Shown here one piece after another: positions 1 through 10,060 of a stretch of DNA of 64,000 nucleotides (positions are counted from its first letter, which is position 1; every line of letters begins with the position of its first letter). Below the pieces are notes generated by a model that was given only the letters and a program-made list of their open reading frames with translations, was not told the DNA's origin and did not search any database. The position numbers and the translations under genes are program-made. The stretch covers positions 154,304,035 to 154,368,034 of the forward strand of contig OZ005648.1 in the NCBI GenBank assembly GCA_963930645.1. Direction: 5' to 3'. Source of the stretch: Salticus scenicus (taxonomy: Eukaryota; Arthropoda; Arachnida; Araneae; Salticidae).

Positions 1-471
1 AGAAATGTAGTTGAAAAATTAATAATATAAAACTAGCAAATATATTAAAACTTTAAACGACATTATTATTGTGCAATTATTGTAAATTTATTGCAACAGA
101 ACCTTTATTCTGACAAAGGAAATTTAGGTACTTTTAAATATTTTATTATTACTAGAAGTACAGGATACAAAACTGAAAAAGGGACGAAAGTATTTCAAAA
201 ACTAAGGTTAAAGTGCCTCGAAAAAAAAAAAAAAAATAAAAAATAATTTACCAAATTACTTTTTTCTGAAAAAATAAATAATAAAACAAATCTTAGAACA
301 TAAACAAATTATCAAGTCCTCTGGACTATTTTTTTTTTTTTTTCTTTTTTAATGCATCGTTTTAACTTATTTTCATACAAATATATTTCAAATGCATTTG
401 GTTGTAGAAAATATTTTGTTTAAAAATATATATAAATTTACTACTGTTATCTTTCAAAAATTATTGTATTG

Positions 472-503
<32 letters not shown>

Positions 504-542
504 ATTGTGATTAATTTTGGTTTCGTCTATATTGACTTATTG

Positions 543-591
<49 letters not shown>

Positions 592-1270
592 GAAATTCAT
601 TATCGAATTGATTTTGCCCATTTTCATACAGTGCGCATACATAATATTTATTGACAATGTAAGTTAATATTCTAATAATTATAATGCGATACGTTATTCA
701 TTTAAAATCATCGGAAATAATTTATTTTCTATGTATCCTTCACTTAACCATATAAAAACAAAATAAAATATATTTTAAACTTCAAATAGGTTATAACTTA
801 GTATCATAAAATTTTTATGTTTCAGTGCTGGAACTGATCTTACTGCGGACCAGAGTACTTATCTATCAGGATTCGGTATTGTAATTGTGAGCGAACATCG
901 CCATCTGCGCTCAACTTTTGTTATTAATTTTGAAACTTCTGCATAAAAGTTTTACAGCTTTCAGAATAACCATACCAGATTGTTTGTTCCGGACTTCAAT
1001 CAAGGGGTGTTTTCGAGAGTTTTAATTTTGAAATTGGGGTGTTCTTCTCCGGGGGACAGTCGTCAATTACTATAGTGACCATATTATATTACCTTCATAA
1101 TATACTAGCATTAATAACTGGTTCAATTACCCAATTACAGAGGTATAATTTATGCTAAATAAATGAGGACTTATACAGTAATAATTATGATAAATAATTT
1201 CCATTCTACAATTTAGAAAAATTTAGCAAAAACGATTTCAAAACATGAACTGTCCTCGAATTTCGCGGAC
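1..1270. other. AT-rich noncoding DNA with homopolymer runs
   Basis: No gene is recognised. The stretch contains long T runs (about 471-498), an A run followed by AAAAG units (about 543-590) and scattered AT-rich sequence. A less AT-rich patch at about 820-1075 follows a TTTCAG acceptor-like hexamer but has no supporting homology that I can see. Confidence 0.6.
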
Positions 1271-1334
1271 ATCACCCTACAATTACCCATAGCGCAGTAC
1301 TAATGCGACGTTAAAACCAGTCAACCAACAAACC
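1271..1334 (+). repeat. SINE 3' tail relic
   Basis: The stretch contains a segment resembling GCGCAGTANTANTGCGACG followed by a TTAAA and a CCAACCAAC tail. The same tail occurs at about 62390-62450 and, on the other strand, at the far ends of the tRNA-derived SINE copies at 44.1 and 61.6 kb. I read it as a 5'-truncated copy of that SINE. Confidence 0.6.
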
Positions 1335-1418
1335 ATCTCTGAGTACTTTGTATTTGATTTACTTTATATAACTATAGAATGTATATGTAAATAAACAAAA
1401 ATTTATATTTATTTTTTA

Positions 1419-1423
<5 letters not shown>

Positions 1424-1479
<56 letters not shown>
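1424..1479. repeat. (AT)n microsatellite
   Basis: An uninterrupted run of TA dinucleotides of about 55 bp lies left of the inverted-repeat-flanked RT relic. A matching (TA)n run lies just right of the opposite arm at 2851-2900, so the relic is bracketed by microsatellites on both sides. Confidence 0.95.
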
Positions 1480-1484
<5 letters not shown>

Positions 1485-1591
1485 ATTGACAGGAAAATAT
1501 ATAAAAATATAAGTTTTACTGATAAGAAAAACCAATAGGAGAATTACAAACCAATGCGCAAGATTGCAGCGAAAGGAAATGCAAAACTTTG

Positions 1592-1666
1592 ATATAGTAA
1601 TATATAAATACAGAAATATATAAACAAATGAATGAAATTAAATGTAGAAATATAAATACACAAATG
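1592..1666 (+). repeat. Left arm of 75-bp perfect inverted repeat
   Basis: Positions 1592-1666 are the exact reverse complement of 2781-2855, compared base by base; pairing stops at both ends (1591/2856 and 1667/2780 mismatch). The arms enclose an RT reading frame. Penelope-like retroelements can carry long terminal repeats in inverted orientation, which is one possible explanation; a fold-back DNA element that captured an RT fragment is another. Confidence 0.9.
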
Positions 1667-2439
1667 TTAATAATTCAGAAAACATTACTTCCGTAAATAC
1701 CTATGACTTTGAAAATTTGTTTGGCAGTATTCCACATAACTTGATAATTGAAGTTTTTGAAACCATTTATGATGAATTTGGCAGCTACTTAAATTGTGAT
1801 AAAAATTATTGGACTAATCTTATCAGGTTTTGTATTTTTGAAAACGTTTTGTTTAACGGGAAAGATTACTTTTTACAGCGGAGGGGGATCCCAATGGGAA
1901 CGAGTTTTTCGAGTGCTTTCGCAAATTTATTTTTATATTTTTTCGAAAAGAATTTTATAAATATTACTTTCTTTAGATATATAGATGATTTAATTGTTTT
2001 TAACTGTAATTGTTTCGAAAATATCTCTAAAAAAATATATCCCAGGGAATTGGTTTTGAACCGTACAGATACCGATAAAATATCTTTCCTAGATTTAAAT
2101 ATAAAGAGAAATGAAGATAAATGGCTAATTGGATTATATGATAAAAGAAAGGATTTTAATTTTAAAGTAAATAGTCTTACTAATTGGTTTTCAAATATAA
2201 GTAGAAAAGTTTTAAAAAATATTATGTTCGCACAGCTTAAAAGAATTCATTCTATCTGCAATAATGAAGAAGATTTAAAATATGCTCTTGAAGACTTAAA
2301 AAATACCTTGCAAATTAACTGTTTCCCGTCACAATTTTTAACTGTGACTTTTCAGAGTTTTCCTGTCTCGGTTGGTTCTACTTCCTCATTTAAGGGCGAT
2401 ATTGAAGTACCAACGAGTAGCCCCGTTGGCCGAAGATAG
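1666..2439 (+). pseudogene. Reverse transcriptase fragment (retroelement relic, possibly Penelope-like)
   Basis: The open frame runs in from the inner edge of the left inverted-repeat arm, and no credible ATG start is present; a TTG at 1717 begins the longest frame downstream. The translation shows RT palm motifs in the right order: motif A as YDFENLFGSIPH (from about 1702), motif B as RRGIPMGTSFSSAFANL and motif C as FRYIDDLIVF (the DD catalytic pair). These are followed by FLDLNIKR and LYDKRKDFNF, a continuation seen in RTs of cnidarian and other invertebrate retroelements. About 210 residues are RT-like; the last 25 or so look unrelated. The fingers region and any nuclease are missing, so this is a fragment although the palm is uninterrupted. 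Assignment to the Penelope-like class is inference; the RT identity is strong. Confidence 0.8.
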
Positions 2440-2780
2440 TTTGTGTTCCAGTTGAAAGGTTGTAATTTTTATTTCTTTTTATACTTTCTTGTTTACCTTC
2501 GGTAATTCTCTTTTGTATTGTATATATTTTTAAATGAATTGATGTAATTTTGTAACTTTTACAATTTGATAATTTTATAAAATATTTTTAGTAGTTTTAT
2601 ACATTATATGTATGTTTGATTTCTCTTCAGTTATTGGTGGTTTTCTGTTTGGTGAGAAGTTGGGGGCTAAGGATAGTTATTAGCTTATAGCTACTGTCCT
2701 TTCAGAAACTTCTCATTCACCCCTACACTGAGGGGCCTCCCTGATGAAGATCTCAGTGTTTTTTGGGGTATAATTTCATT
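2440..2780. other. Noncoding DNA between RT relic and right repeat arm
   Basis: No frame of note is present. The stretch contains ACTGTCCTTTCAG-like and CCCTACACTGAGGGGCC segments of ordinary composition, and probably represents the 3' untranslated part of the element that carries the RT fragment. Confidence 0.4.
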
Positions 2781-2847
2781 CATTTGTGTATTTATATTTC
2801 TACATTTAATTTCATTCATTTGTTTATATATTTCTGTATTTATATAT

Positions 2848-2855
<8 letters not shown>
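2781..2855 (-). repeat. Right arm of 75-bp perfect inverted repeat
   Basis: This is the exact reverse complement of 1592-1666. Its outer end merges directly into a (TA)n microsatellite at 2851-2900. Perfect identity of the arms, against a decayed surrounding, suggests recent insertion or arm-to-arm gene conversion. Confidence 0.9.

Positions 2856-2900
<45 letters not shown>
2851..2900. repeat. (TA)n microsatellite
   Basis: About 50 bp of pure TA dinucleotides adjoins the right inverted-repeat arm. Similar TA runs occur at 3898-3926 and 4580-4616. Confidence 0.95.
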
Positions 2901-2903
<3 letters not shown>

Positions 2904-3895
2904 GATAGATATCATAATAAATTTTAACATTAAAATTCCAGCATTTAATAGATACATGCTAATACCAACACAACAACACAACAAAAATAAAACTGATTTT
3001 AACACAGTACAAAAACTAGCACAGAAATGTTGTGATTCATATTTAGATCGAATAAGAGACGAAGCCAATTTAAATTACTTACGCCCACATGAGTAAAAAG
3101 GACCATTAAACCAATTGACGGAGAAAATTGATGAAAGAAAGCATTAAATGTATTAAAGTGATTCAGGAATTAAGAATTCAGTTAAAATGTAAGAAAAAAA
3201 AGTACCACAGGAATACTAATTGGAATAAAAAAATTCTTAAAGATAGAAGTATTATCTCATCAGGGAGCATGTACTTCTTTAAAGCTTAGAGAGCTGCAAG
3301 ATTTCGTAAAACAATATAGCTAACAATAGTGAAGATATATTGTTCGTGCTCCAATCGAGCAGCAAAACCATTTTGAATGAGAAATGAAATAAAATATTAA
3401 ATCAAACGATCAATAAAACCAGAGAGAGAAATGGAAAAAATCAGAGTAACCACAAGTAAAGCTACAACACTGAGACTAAACTGTTACCATCAAAACAAAG
3501 AAATTAAAAATAAATTAATTCTTTGCAAACATCGATTAATCGATAAAAAATTAACAACTGAGCATTTTCAATAACGATAAAATTCACTTTGTAATTGTAT
3601 TATGAATTAGTTAAATTTTAATCTTTTCTTAAATCAAGTAACTTAAAAACTTTCATGGAAAGGAATTTACTGACAGCAATCATTAATACATCTGTGTGCT
3701 AGCGCCATCTATCGTGAAGCTAGAAAAACATTAAAAGTCAGTTAAAAGGATTTAGGATTAAACAATCAATTGTATTATTTAATAGAAGATGTATTAGGAT
3801 TAAACAAGCAATTGCTACTAAAAGTATTTTTTAATAGAAAATGTTTAATTTTAATGATGTAAGTGAATATGTGGCACCTTTTTAATTAATTAACT

Positions 3896-3929
<34 letters not shown>

Positions 3930-3955
3930 CCAAAAAAATCTCTTCTGTTGCACCT
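2901..3955. other. Decayed AT-rich DNA, possibly retroelement-derived
   Basis: A 64-residue frame at 2902-3096 (plus) ends in a lysine/aspartate-rich segment but matches nothing I recognise. The following 150 bp are rich in lysine codons in several frames. The position, between the RT fragment and a putative C-terminal relic on the same strand, makes a decayed middle part of the same element possible. No motif proves it. Confidence 0.25.
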
Positions 3956-3959
3956 CAAC

Positions 3960-4306
3960 GCAAACCAACGGTTGAATTACAACATTTCATTCTCATAATT
4001 TTAACTCCTGCACCATAGAAATACTTAAAATTCACAAAAATAAAAGTAAGCAACTTTTTCTTGAATCTAAATATAGGCAATATTTTAACACCATTTACCC
4101 TTATGGGCTCAACATTGAATGTTATAACAAAATTGTCAAAGTTTACTCGAACACTAATCTGATTCATGATTATACATCTATTTATGAACAGCTTAATCTT
4201 AAAATTAACAATAAAAGTACTAGAAACAAATGTGGTTTCAAATCTACTAAAAATATAATTTCTAAAAAAGAAATGCTCAAGAAAAGTTTGGAGGTGCAGT
4301 CTTAAC
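3960..4306 (+). pseudogene. Possible C-terminal relic of the same retroelement
   Basis: The plus-strand frame through 4009-4107 reads KQLFLESKYRQYFNTIYPYG followed by LN. In several invertebrate RT proteins, including Penelope-like ones with GIY-YIG nucleases, the C-terminus carries a comparable segment where a charged helix leads into a hydrophobic-P-x-G-L-N motif. The frame has a stop near its start and another at about 4305. It lies on the same strand as the RT fragment at 1.7-2.4 kb and 1.6 kb downstream. This is motif-level inference; a minus-strand frame over the same interval looks like a shadow. Confidence 0.35.
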
Positions 4307-4526
4307 ATCTTATCAACTATAATTGGGTTTTTGTACGAAAAATCATTTTTGTTATTAAAAAAAAAGTATTTAATTAATTATTTAAAAGTGTTTCGTAGTC
4401 AATCTCCAAATCAGCATTTTTCTGATATTTTTTATAATATAATAATGTTCAACATACACTGGTGATAGTCCGAATATATAAGAAGATAATTAAATATTTC
4501 GGCGTACACAAAGCGACTATGTGAAT

Positions 4527-4552
4527 GTTGACATTCACCGGTGAATGTCGAC
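4527..4552. repeat. 26-bp near-perfect palindrome
   Basis: GACATTCACCGGTGAATGTC is perfectly self-complementary at the core and is extended on both sides with one mismatched pair. No loop separates the arms. It is not part of the adjacent MITE. Confidence 0.85.
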
Positions 4553-4616
4553 TTTCTCCAGACTTCGATCTTTCACAGTAATATATATATATATGTAGAT
4601 ATATATATATATATAT

Positions 4617-4799
4617 CGTAATTTCTGGTAGATAACCCGCAGGTAACATGTTTCATTTCTCAACCAAAAATTTTATTTAATAGAGAAATCTATACTTTTT
4701 CCAAGGAAGAGCTCGTACAAATATAAATTTATTTATCAATTGAAATTTCTGGTGCAAAACTGGATTAAATAACCTGCGGGGTATCTACCAGAAATTACG
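4617..4799. mobile_element. 183-bp MITE with ~29-bp terminal inverted repeats
   Basis: The left end CGTAATTTCTGGTAGATA (4617 onward) continues into CCCGCAGGT. It is matched in reverse complement by 4770-4799 with about one mismatch and one shift. The interior is AT-rich and noncoding. The left flank is a TA microsatellite and the right flank starts GTATA, so a TA target duplication is possible but cannot be proven. Confidence 0.75.
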
Positions 4800-5352
4800 G
4801 TATATGTATTGCTAAATTATGTATAGATAATTTTTCAATATTTTTTTCAGAATTTGGACATGTCCTCCATTCTTTCTTTGTGTTTCCTTCATTATATATA
4901 TTATATATATATTTATATAATATATATAAATATACATAATATATGATATATGTAGGTGAGAGGAGGGTACTATGGAATATCATTTATAATTCTTAAAATA
5001 ACTTTACTTGTTTTTAATAAAAATCCCCAAAATCCTGATGAGTACATAGTGTAATCATTTGTAATGAATTGTCAATGAAAAGAAATCCAAAATTTTTTTT
5101 TTGTTGTTATAAAAAGTTTGCTTTAAAAAAAAGTTACAAATGGTGGTTAATATGAAACAGTCGGGTAATATGGAATAGGGGGTTTAAACTGTTTAAACCA
5201 TAGAAAAACTAATTAGACCTCATAAAATCATCTTCGGAGAATTTCCTGTGATAGAAGACACATTCAGCGTCTTTATTTTCTGATTCTTTAGTTAAATACA
5301 TGAAGTCAGTTTCAGATGATACAATGCAATACCTAATATTCCATAATAAAGT

Positions 5353-5398
5353 TTATTTTCAAAGATGGCGTGTCATGACACGCCATCTTTGAAAATAA
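5353..5398. repeat. 46-bp perfect palindrome
   Basis: The arms pair without mismatch around the centre TGTCA/TGACA; outward they read GATGGCG and its complement, then TTTTC/GAAAA. There is no loop. It sits almost exactly in the middle of the TA-flanked element at 4955-5744, so the element may itself be a fold-back junction. Confidence 0.95.
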
Positions 5399-5590
5399 TT
5401 TTTTAAAGTGATGGACAAAATATTTGCAGCTAAAAAACGACCAACGTATAACAAAATACAATTCTTTGAACTTACATTATTTTTAACATCAATGTTTAAA
5501 CCTCATGTGTACTAGTAAGTTTAAATGTTTGAAAACTTACCTGCAAGAACTTTTAAAAGTCACAAAACATACTTTTTTCTATAGAGAATG

Positions 5591-5619
5591 GTAAGGAGCA
5601 ACCGCTTGTTGCTCCTTAC
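5591..5619. repeat. Perfect 12-bp-stem hairpin
   Basis: GTAAGGAGCAAC is followed by a 5-base loop CGCTT and its exact complement GTTGCTCCTTAC. It lies inside the TA-flanked element, in its right half. No U-tract or gene accompanies it, so it is not read as a terminator. Confidence 0.9.
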
Positions 5620-5746
5620 TGTATTGCTTCATGGGAATCCTTCTTGAGTAATTCATGTCATTTTGAAGAGCTAGCAGCACTAATCAGAGCCGAAACCTCG
5701 GTATTCCATATTTCCCGACTATTCCATAATACCATCCTCTCCTCTA

Positions 5747-6084
5747 TACATTTTATTCATAGGATACTTTTAAGATAAAAAATTAATTTAAAAATAATAG
5801 TGCAAGAATCGAAAGAAATATATATAGTCCTAACTAATTAGAAATATTATTTACTGCACAAAGAAAGTATAATAAAATATTAAATGAATACAATGATCAT
5901 TCGATAACGTATGGGACATACATGTATTATGCAACAATTAAAGAAAACAATTTTTAATAGTGCGAGTTCTACTCAAAACTTGTTTTTAATTTAATATTTT
6001 TAATATTTTAGACAATTACATAAATCAAAAAATAGAAATATTTTAATTTAATATCATTAAAATTCAGAAATGCATCAGCAATGC
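5747..6084. other. AT-rich noncoding DNA
   Basis: I see nothing in this stretch beyond AT-rich simple sequence. Confidence 0.6.
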
Positions 6085-6345
6085 ACTAACAAGGGAAGTA
6101 TGAATCAGTAAAACTCCTATTGAAACCAAACCACGCTTAAATTAAAGAGCACTGAGGAAAACATAGTGTAGAGTGCAAATTTGCTGCAACAACCCCCCAT
6201 GGGGTGAGATATGACCCTAAAAGTTTTAGTGTTTCTGTCAAATCCAACGAAACGAAACCCTCTTACAAAATGGCGTGGCGCGGTGGTTAGAGTGCTCAAT
6301 TTGAGTTAGGAAGGTCGTGAGATCAAACCTCGATGATTGTTCCCA
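6085..6345 (+). repeat. Dispersed repeat with tRNA-like (SINE) segment
   Basis: Positions 6085-6270 match, in inverted orientation, 12285-12515 (shared pieces include AATTAAAGAGCA and GAAAACATAG). From 6271 the sequence is tRNA-like: GGCGCGGTGGTTAGAGTG resembles a Pol III A box, and GTGAGATCAAACCTCG resembles a B box. The tRNA-like part recurs at 10645-10725 on the minus strand. Known tRNA-derived SINEs use such internal promoters; whether the upstream 185 bp belongs to the same element is uncertain. Confidence 0.65.
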
Positions 6346-6355
6346 GTTTATATAT

Positions 6356-7020
6356 ATACCGGGTGATCCAAAAGTCACTAGACTTTTTAAAACCTTATAA
6401 TTATTAAACTATTTACAATAAAACGATGCAGTTTGCGCAGAAATGCTCAGAAACATGGGGTATTTTTGTTTTTAATGAAAAAAAAATATATATTGCATAT
6501 TTGTTATAACTTTCGTCAAAAAATGGAGCTAGTGTTTCATATACAATACAATCTTCCGATGCGTTAAATAAGAAGATGAGTTAATTGCGCATTATCTCCT
6601 AACATTTCAAAGAGTTTGTGTCACATTTGAACGATATTAAACGCTATTAAAAATAAAGTCATCCCTTACTTGCAAGAGAGGCAAGCACTCCTTTCATTAA
6701 CATTCATGCAGGATGAAGCGCCTTCACATATAGCTACTCCTGTCACGACAGTTCTGAGGTCTTCATTTGGAGACAACCATGTCTTTAGCCTAAGTTTTCC
6801 ACACGAATGACTTCAAGGTCTCGAGATCTTACACCATGTGACTTCTGGTTAGGTGGTTGTATGCGTGTATAGAGATCCGCCTACATCTTTGGCGCAGTTA
6901 AAAGAAGCTATACTCCATCATGCGCCAGGTATACCCTCTGACATGGCTTTTAACGCTATGCAGGGCGTCTTCAATCGTCTGGCGGCTGTATTTATCAGTG
7001 ATGGGAATCAAATTGAATAG
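6356..7020 (+). pseudogene. Broken Tc1/mariner-like transposase and left end
   Basis: The left end begins CCGGGTGATCCAAAAGTC, a form typical of mariner-like terminal repeats. From about 6708 the translation gives FMQDEAPSHIATPV, then FGDNHVF and FPHE followed by a stop. The reading then shifts frame to DLTPCDFWL, and a later frame gives LKEAILHHAPGIP and ends near ISDGNQIE at 7019. This order (second catalytic Asp in QDEAPSH, then the DLxPCDFW block) matches DDE transposases of the mariner/IS630 group. The N-terminal half is lost and at least one stop and two frameshifts are present, so it is inactive. I could not find the right terminal repeat. Confidence 0.8.
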
Positions 7021-7987
7021 CTGTAGGTATTGAAACACTTTTATTCATACCAATGAACTGTATTATAATATAATGGGGAAGTTGCACTCGGGAGGAAAAA
7101 CACTTTATTTTAATTGTAATTGATAAATTCAATCTTGTGAATCCCAAAAATCCAATTAAAATCTTAAAATTAATTCAAAATAATTTTTAATTAACGTTTA
7201 AAAATCTCTAAAAAACAAAACAAAACCACATGATCTAAAAACGCTCCGTGATTGGGTTGACGTCACAGTTCACGAAGTGCGAATGCTTACCCTTAATGTA
7301 CATTCTTTTACCTCTTGCTTTTTTTGTTCGCTCTGTTGTAATCTGTATTTTATATTTTATTTTTAAAGTTTTTACCTTTTGTAAGAAATAACTTAAACCT
7401 CCCATAACTATATTATATTTTGTATTATTATTTTCTATTTTTATTTGTATTATGTTGATACTGGATTTGTAAAAGGGCAATCGAATATAATCTGCCGAAA
7501 ATAGATGTTCTTTCCATATTCTCATTTTTGAGAAGAAATTTCGATTTTATTGGTGCAGAAATAAGAGGAACTAAAGCTAAAAGATATAGATTTGTTCCTT
7601 ATTTATATTTAGAAAATTATAAACGTCTTGATAATAAAATTTTAGCGGTGTATTAATATAATAATAGTTTTTTTTTTTTTTTTTTTTTTTACATTTATCT
7701 CATTTTTTAGACGCTTGTATGTGAGAATTTTTCTTTTTTCATAATGTATGCTTAAAGATTTAATTATAATTAAAATATTCATTAAAATTTTACAGTATAT
7801 AAAAATATATTTTACTGATTCACTTATATTATTATTGTTGTTATTATATATTTTAATTTAACCAGAATTTTTTAATCTTGTTATTATACAAAATATTTAT
7901 GATTTTTTTTAAAAGAGTCATTAATTATTAATGACTTAAATTTAAAGTCAATTACATTAGGCACTAATGTATATAGTAATGTATATA
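7021..7987. other. Noncoding AT-rich DNA
   Basis: A 96-residue minus-strand frame (7235-7525) is rich in Lys, Ile and Asn and has no family features; it is probably chance. A T run lies at about 7669-7690. Confidence 0.5.
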
Positions 7988-8662
7988 GATCTATCATCCC
8001 ATTGTTATCACGCAAAAACTTTTGATGCCGAAAAAATTTTTTGGCATCAGCCATATAGTGGTACTGAAACCATTGAAACTCCGCAATTGTAATAGAATAG
8101 AATAGAATGTTGATGAATTTTCAAAATGCCGAAATATTGCGTCTTTTAATTCTTCTGATAAATTTATGAAAAGAAATGGATAAGTTATCATAAAAGTAAA
8201 TTATATTTTACTAAATTATGAAAAATATAATTTTTATAATCAGTTGCTTTGTTATTATTATGAAATAAAACCTGGTTTGATTTTTAATGGAATACGTTTT
8301 TTAAAGTTTGATATTTTTTAAGATTTTATATTAGTAAGTAATGTAGAATTTTCAAAATTCTTTTAAATATAGTTAGCAGCGGCGTAGGTAAAGAACGTTA
8401 GTGTTTTAGTATATAAAAAGATTTTAACTTTAAATATTAACTAAATTAATAAATATATAAAAGAAAAAAAGAAAAATGAATTTGAAATTGTATCTGCAAC
8501 TTTTCATTCACCTTTAGTACATAAATTATTCATAAATTTTATTTTCTAAATTATCTGTGTGTATTCACTCGGAGAAAGACGGCCATATTGTGGACTTTTC
8601 TCCGAGTAAAAAGGAATCATTTTTCCCCCAATGATCAATCTATGTCTTATTACTATATCTAT
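7988..8662. repeat. Tandem duplication, unit 1 (~675 bp)
   Basis: Unit 1 begins GATCTATCATCCC and ends at CTATATCTAT. It aligns along its length with unit 2 at 8663-9391, sharing landmarks such as TTTTGATGCCGAAAAAATTT, AATTGTAATAGAATAGAATG, ATAGTTAGCAGCGG, CACCTTTAGTACATAAATTA and CACTCGGAGAA. The landmark GATGCC-A/T-run-GGCATC is itself a short hairpin. Coding content is not evident. Confidence 0.85.
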
Positions 8663-9391
8663 GATCTATCATCCCCATGTTATCATGCAAAGATTTTTGA
8701 TGCCGAAAAAATTTTTTGGCATCAGCCATTAACGGGTATTGAAACTCAGCAATTGTAATAGAATAGAATGTTGATGAATTTTTAAAATGCCGATGTATTA
8801 CTGTCAACTGTACTAATAAATGTATTTCAAATGTACTAATAAATGGATGAAAGGAAATGTAATAGGTTTTCATAAGTAAGTTATATTTGACTAATATATG
8901 AAAAATATGATTTTTGTAATCAGTTGCTTTGTTATTATTACGAAATAGTTACAGTCTTCATATTTAATGATTTTTTTTTTTTTTTTTTTTTTTTTTAGAT
9001 TTTATATTAGAAAGTAATGGAATTTTCTAAATTTTCTGAAATATAGTTAGCAGCGGTGAAGGTAAAACCCGCTATTTTTAATAAATAAAAATATGTTAAC
9101 TTTAAATATTAACTTATTTAACAGGTACAGTAAAAGAATGAAAAGAAAAGAAAGAAGGATTAAAAAAAAAAAGGAATTTGAAATTAAAAATGTAAGAAAA
9201 GTGAGTATGTACAGTTTTTTATTCACCTTTAGTACATAAATTATTCATATATTTTATTTACTAAATTATCCGTGAGTACTCACTCGGAGAAGACGGCCGT
9301 TAACCGGTAAAAATGGCCTTCTTTGTCGGAATAAAAAGGAATCACTTTTTCTTCCTCGATGATCAATCTATGTCTTATTACTATATCTATG
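8663..9391. repeat. Tandem duplication, unit 2 (~729 bp)
   Basis: This is the second copy of 7988-8662 in direct orientation, diverged by substitutions and indels, including a long T run at about 8971-8996. Both units end with the same TCTATGTCTTATTACTATAT string, which fixes the junction. Confidence 0.85.
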
Positions 9392-9478
9392 TTATTAATA
9401 CATAAAAGGGAAGAACTTTATTTACTTGTTGTTATTGTTTTGTAGGCCCTTGCATATTCTTACATCTCCAAAATTTAA

Positions 9479-9700
9479 AAACCTAGTTATATATGGATTT
9501 TACAAAGCTGGTTATCTCGAAGAAAAACTCAATAATTTCTAAAATGTTCGCGATGTGTGTGTCGACGTTGAACAAGACTTTAATGAAGTTAATTGTGATA
9601 AATTTTCTTTTATATGTTGTGCTCATCGTGAAAAGTGCTTATGCTTTGGTCATTTTCTTACTTCTAATCACAGTCATTATTAACTTGAAAATAAATTTGT
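9479..9700 (+). other. Unassigned frame with Cys/His-rich stretch
   Basis: Two overlapping plus-strand frames exist. One from 9493 encodes 69 residues dominated by hydrophobic ones and probably reflects base composition. The frame beginning FYKAGYLEEKL is interrupted by one stop and then reads CAHREKCLCFGHF, which looks more like real protein. I do not recognise the family. It could be a decayed exon or transposon fragment. Confidence 0.2.
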
Positions 9701-9919
9701 AAATTTAAACATGAACTTTCTCCAAACAGAGATAATTTTACCCCATATATTTCTTAATAGTATCTTTATATAGAGTATATTTATTTATTTATTTTTAATT
9801 TCTTAATTAAATTTAATGCATATCACCCCCCTTAAATTATTCATTTATTTTAATATTTTGTTTTATTTCATTTATATTAAAAAAAAAAAAAATCAATTGA
9901 GGTAGTGAATCAACGAATG

Positions 9920-9952
9920 CTTTGCCAGCTTTGCTGGTCACTATATTTAAAG
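9920..9952 (+). repeat. Head-like segment of the GCTTCGCTGGTC repeat family
   Basis: GCTTTGCTGGTCACTATATT is followed by TAAA and resembles the heads at 14371, 23879 and 51905 (GCTTCGCTGGTCACTATTTT). Here it directly precedes a 27-bp minisatellite instead of the 130-bp satellite. Confidence 0.6.
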
Positions 9953-10060
9953 GGGACTAATGTGCAAGTTGTACCCGACGGGACTAAAGTGAAAGTTGTA
10001 CCTCAAGGGACTAATGTGAAAGTTGTACCTCATGGGACTAATGTGCAAGTTGCACCGAAC
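9953..10060 (+). repeat. 27-bp minisatellite, four units
   Basis: Four units begin GGGACTAA at 9953, 9980, 10007 and 10034. Each unit is 9 codons and an open frame (9905-10096) would read GTNVKVVPx repeated. The core GGGACTAATGTGAAAGTTGT resembles, on the minus strand, the units of the array at 42260-42890 (GGGACTCATGTCAAAGTTG). I regard the frame as a by-product of the 27-bp period, not a gene. Confidence 0.85.

Larger units (their letters stand above)
4955..5744. mobile_element. TA-flanked non-autonomous transposon with central palindrome
   Basis: The ends 4955-4979 and 5720-5744 are inverted repeats (25 bp, about 4 mismatches; inner core ATGGAATA identical), each bordered by TA (4953-4954 and 5745-5746). 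A second motif, AGTCGGGTAATATGGAATA at about 5160, recurs in reverse complement at about 5699-5727, so the terminal motif is repeated subterminally. A perfect 46-bp palindrome lies at the centre. No transposase frame is present. Architecture fits a non-autonomous cut-and-paste element; superfamily unknown. Confidence 0.7.

Noticed and set aside
820..1075. Possible exon after a TTTCAG acceptor
   Set aside because: The frame reads only about 38 residues to a stop, no family is recognised and donor sites are ambiguous. Composition alone is too weak.
3955..4308. 117-residue minus-strand frame as a gene
   Set aside because: The plus strand over the same interval gives text that fits an RT-element C-terminus; the minus frame is rich in Phe, Ile and Asn with no family features.
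5591..5619. Rho-independent terminator
   Set aside because: The hairpin lacks a U-tract and a gene, and the DNA is eukaryotic.
9953..10060. Repeat-containing small protein (GTNVKVVPx)4
   Set aside because: The unit is a multiple of three by chance of a 27-bp period; the same motif elsewhere varies from 27 to 31 bp and breaks frame.
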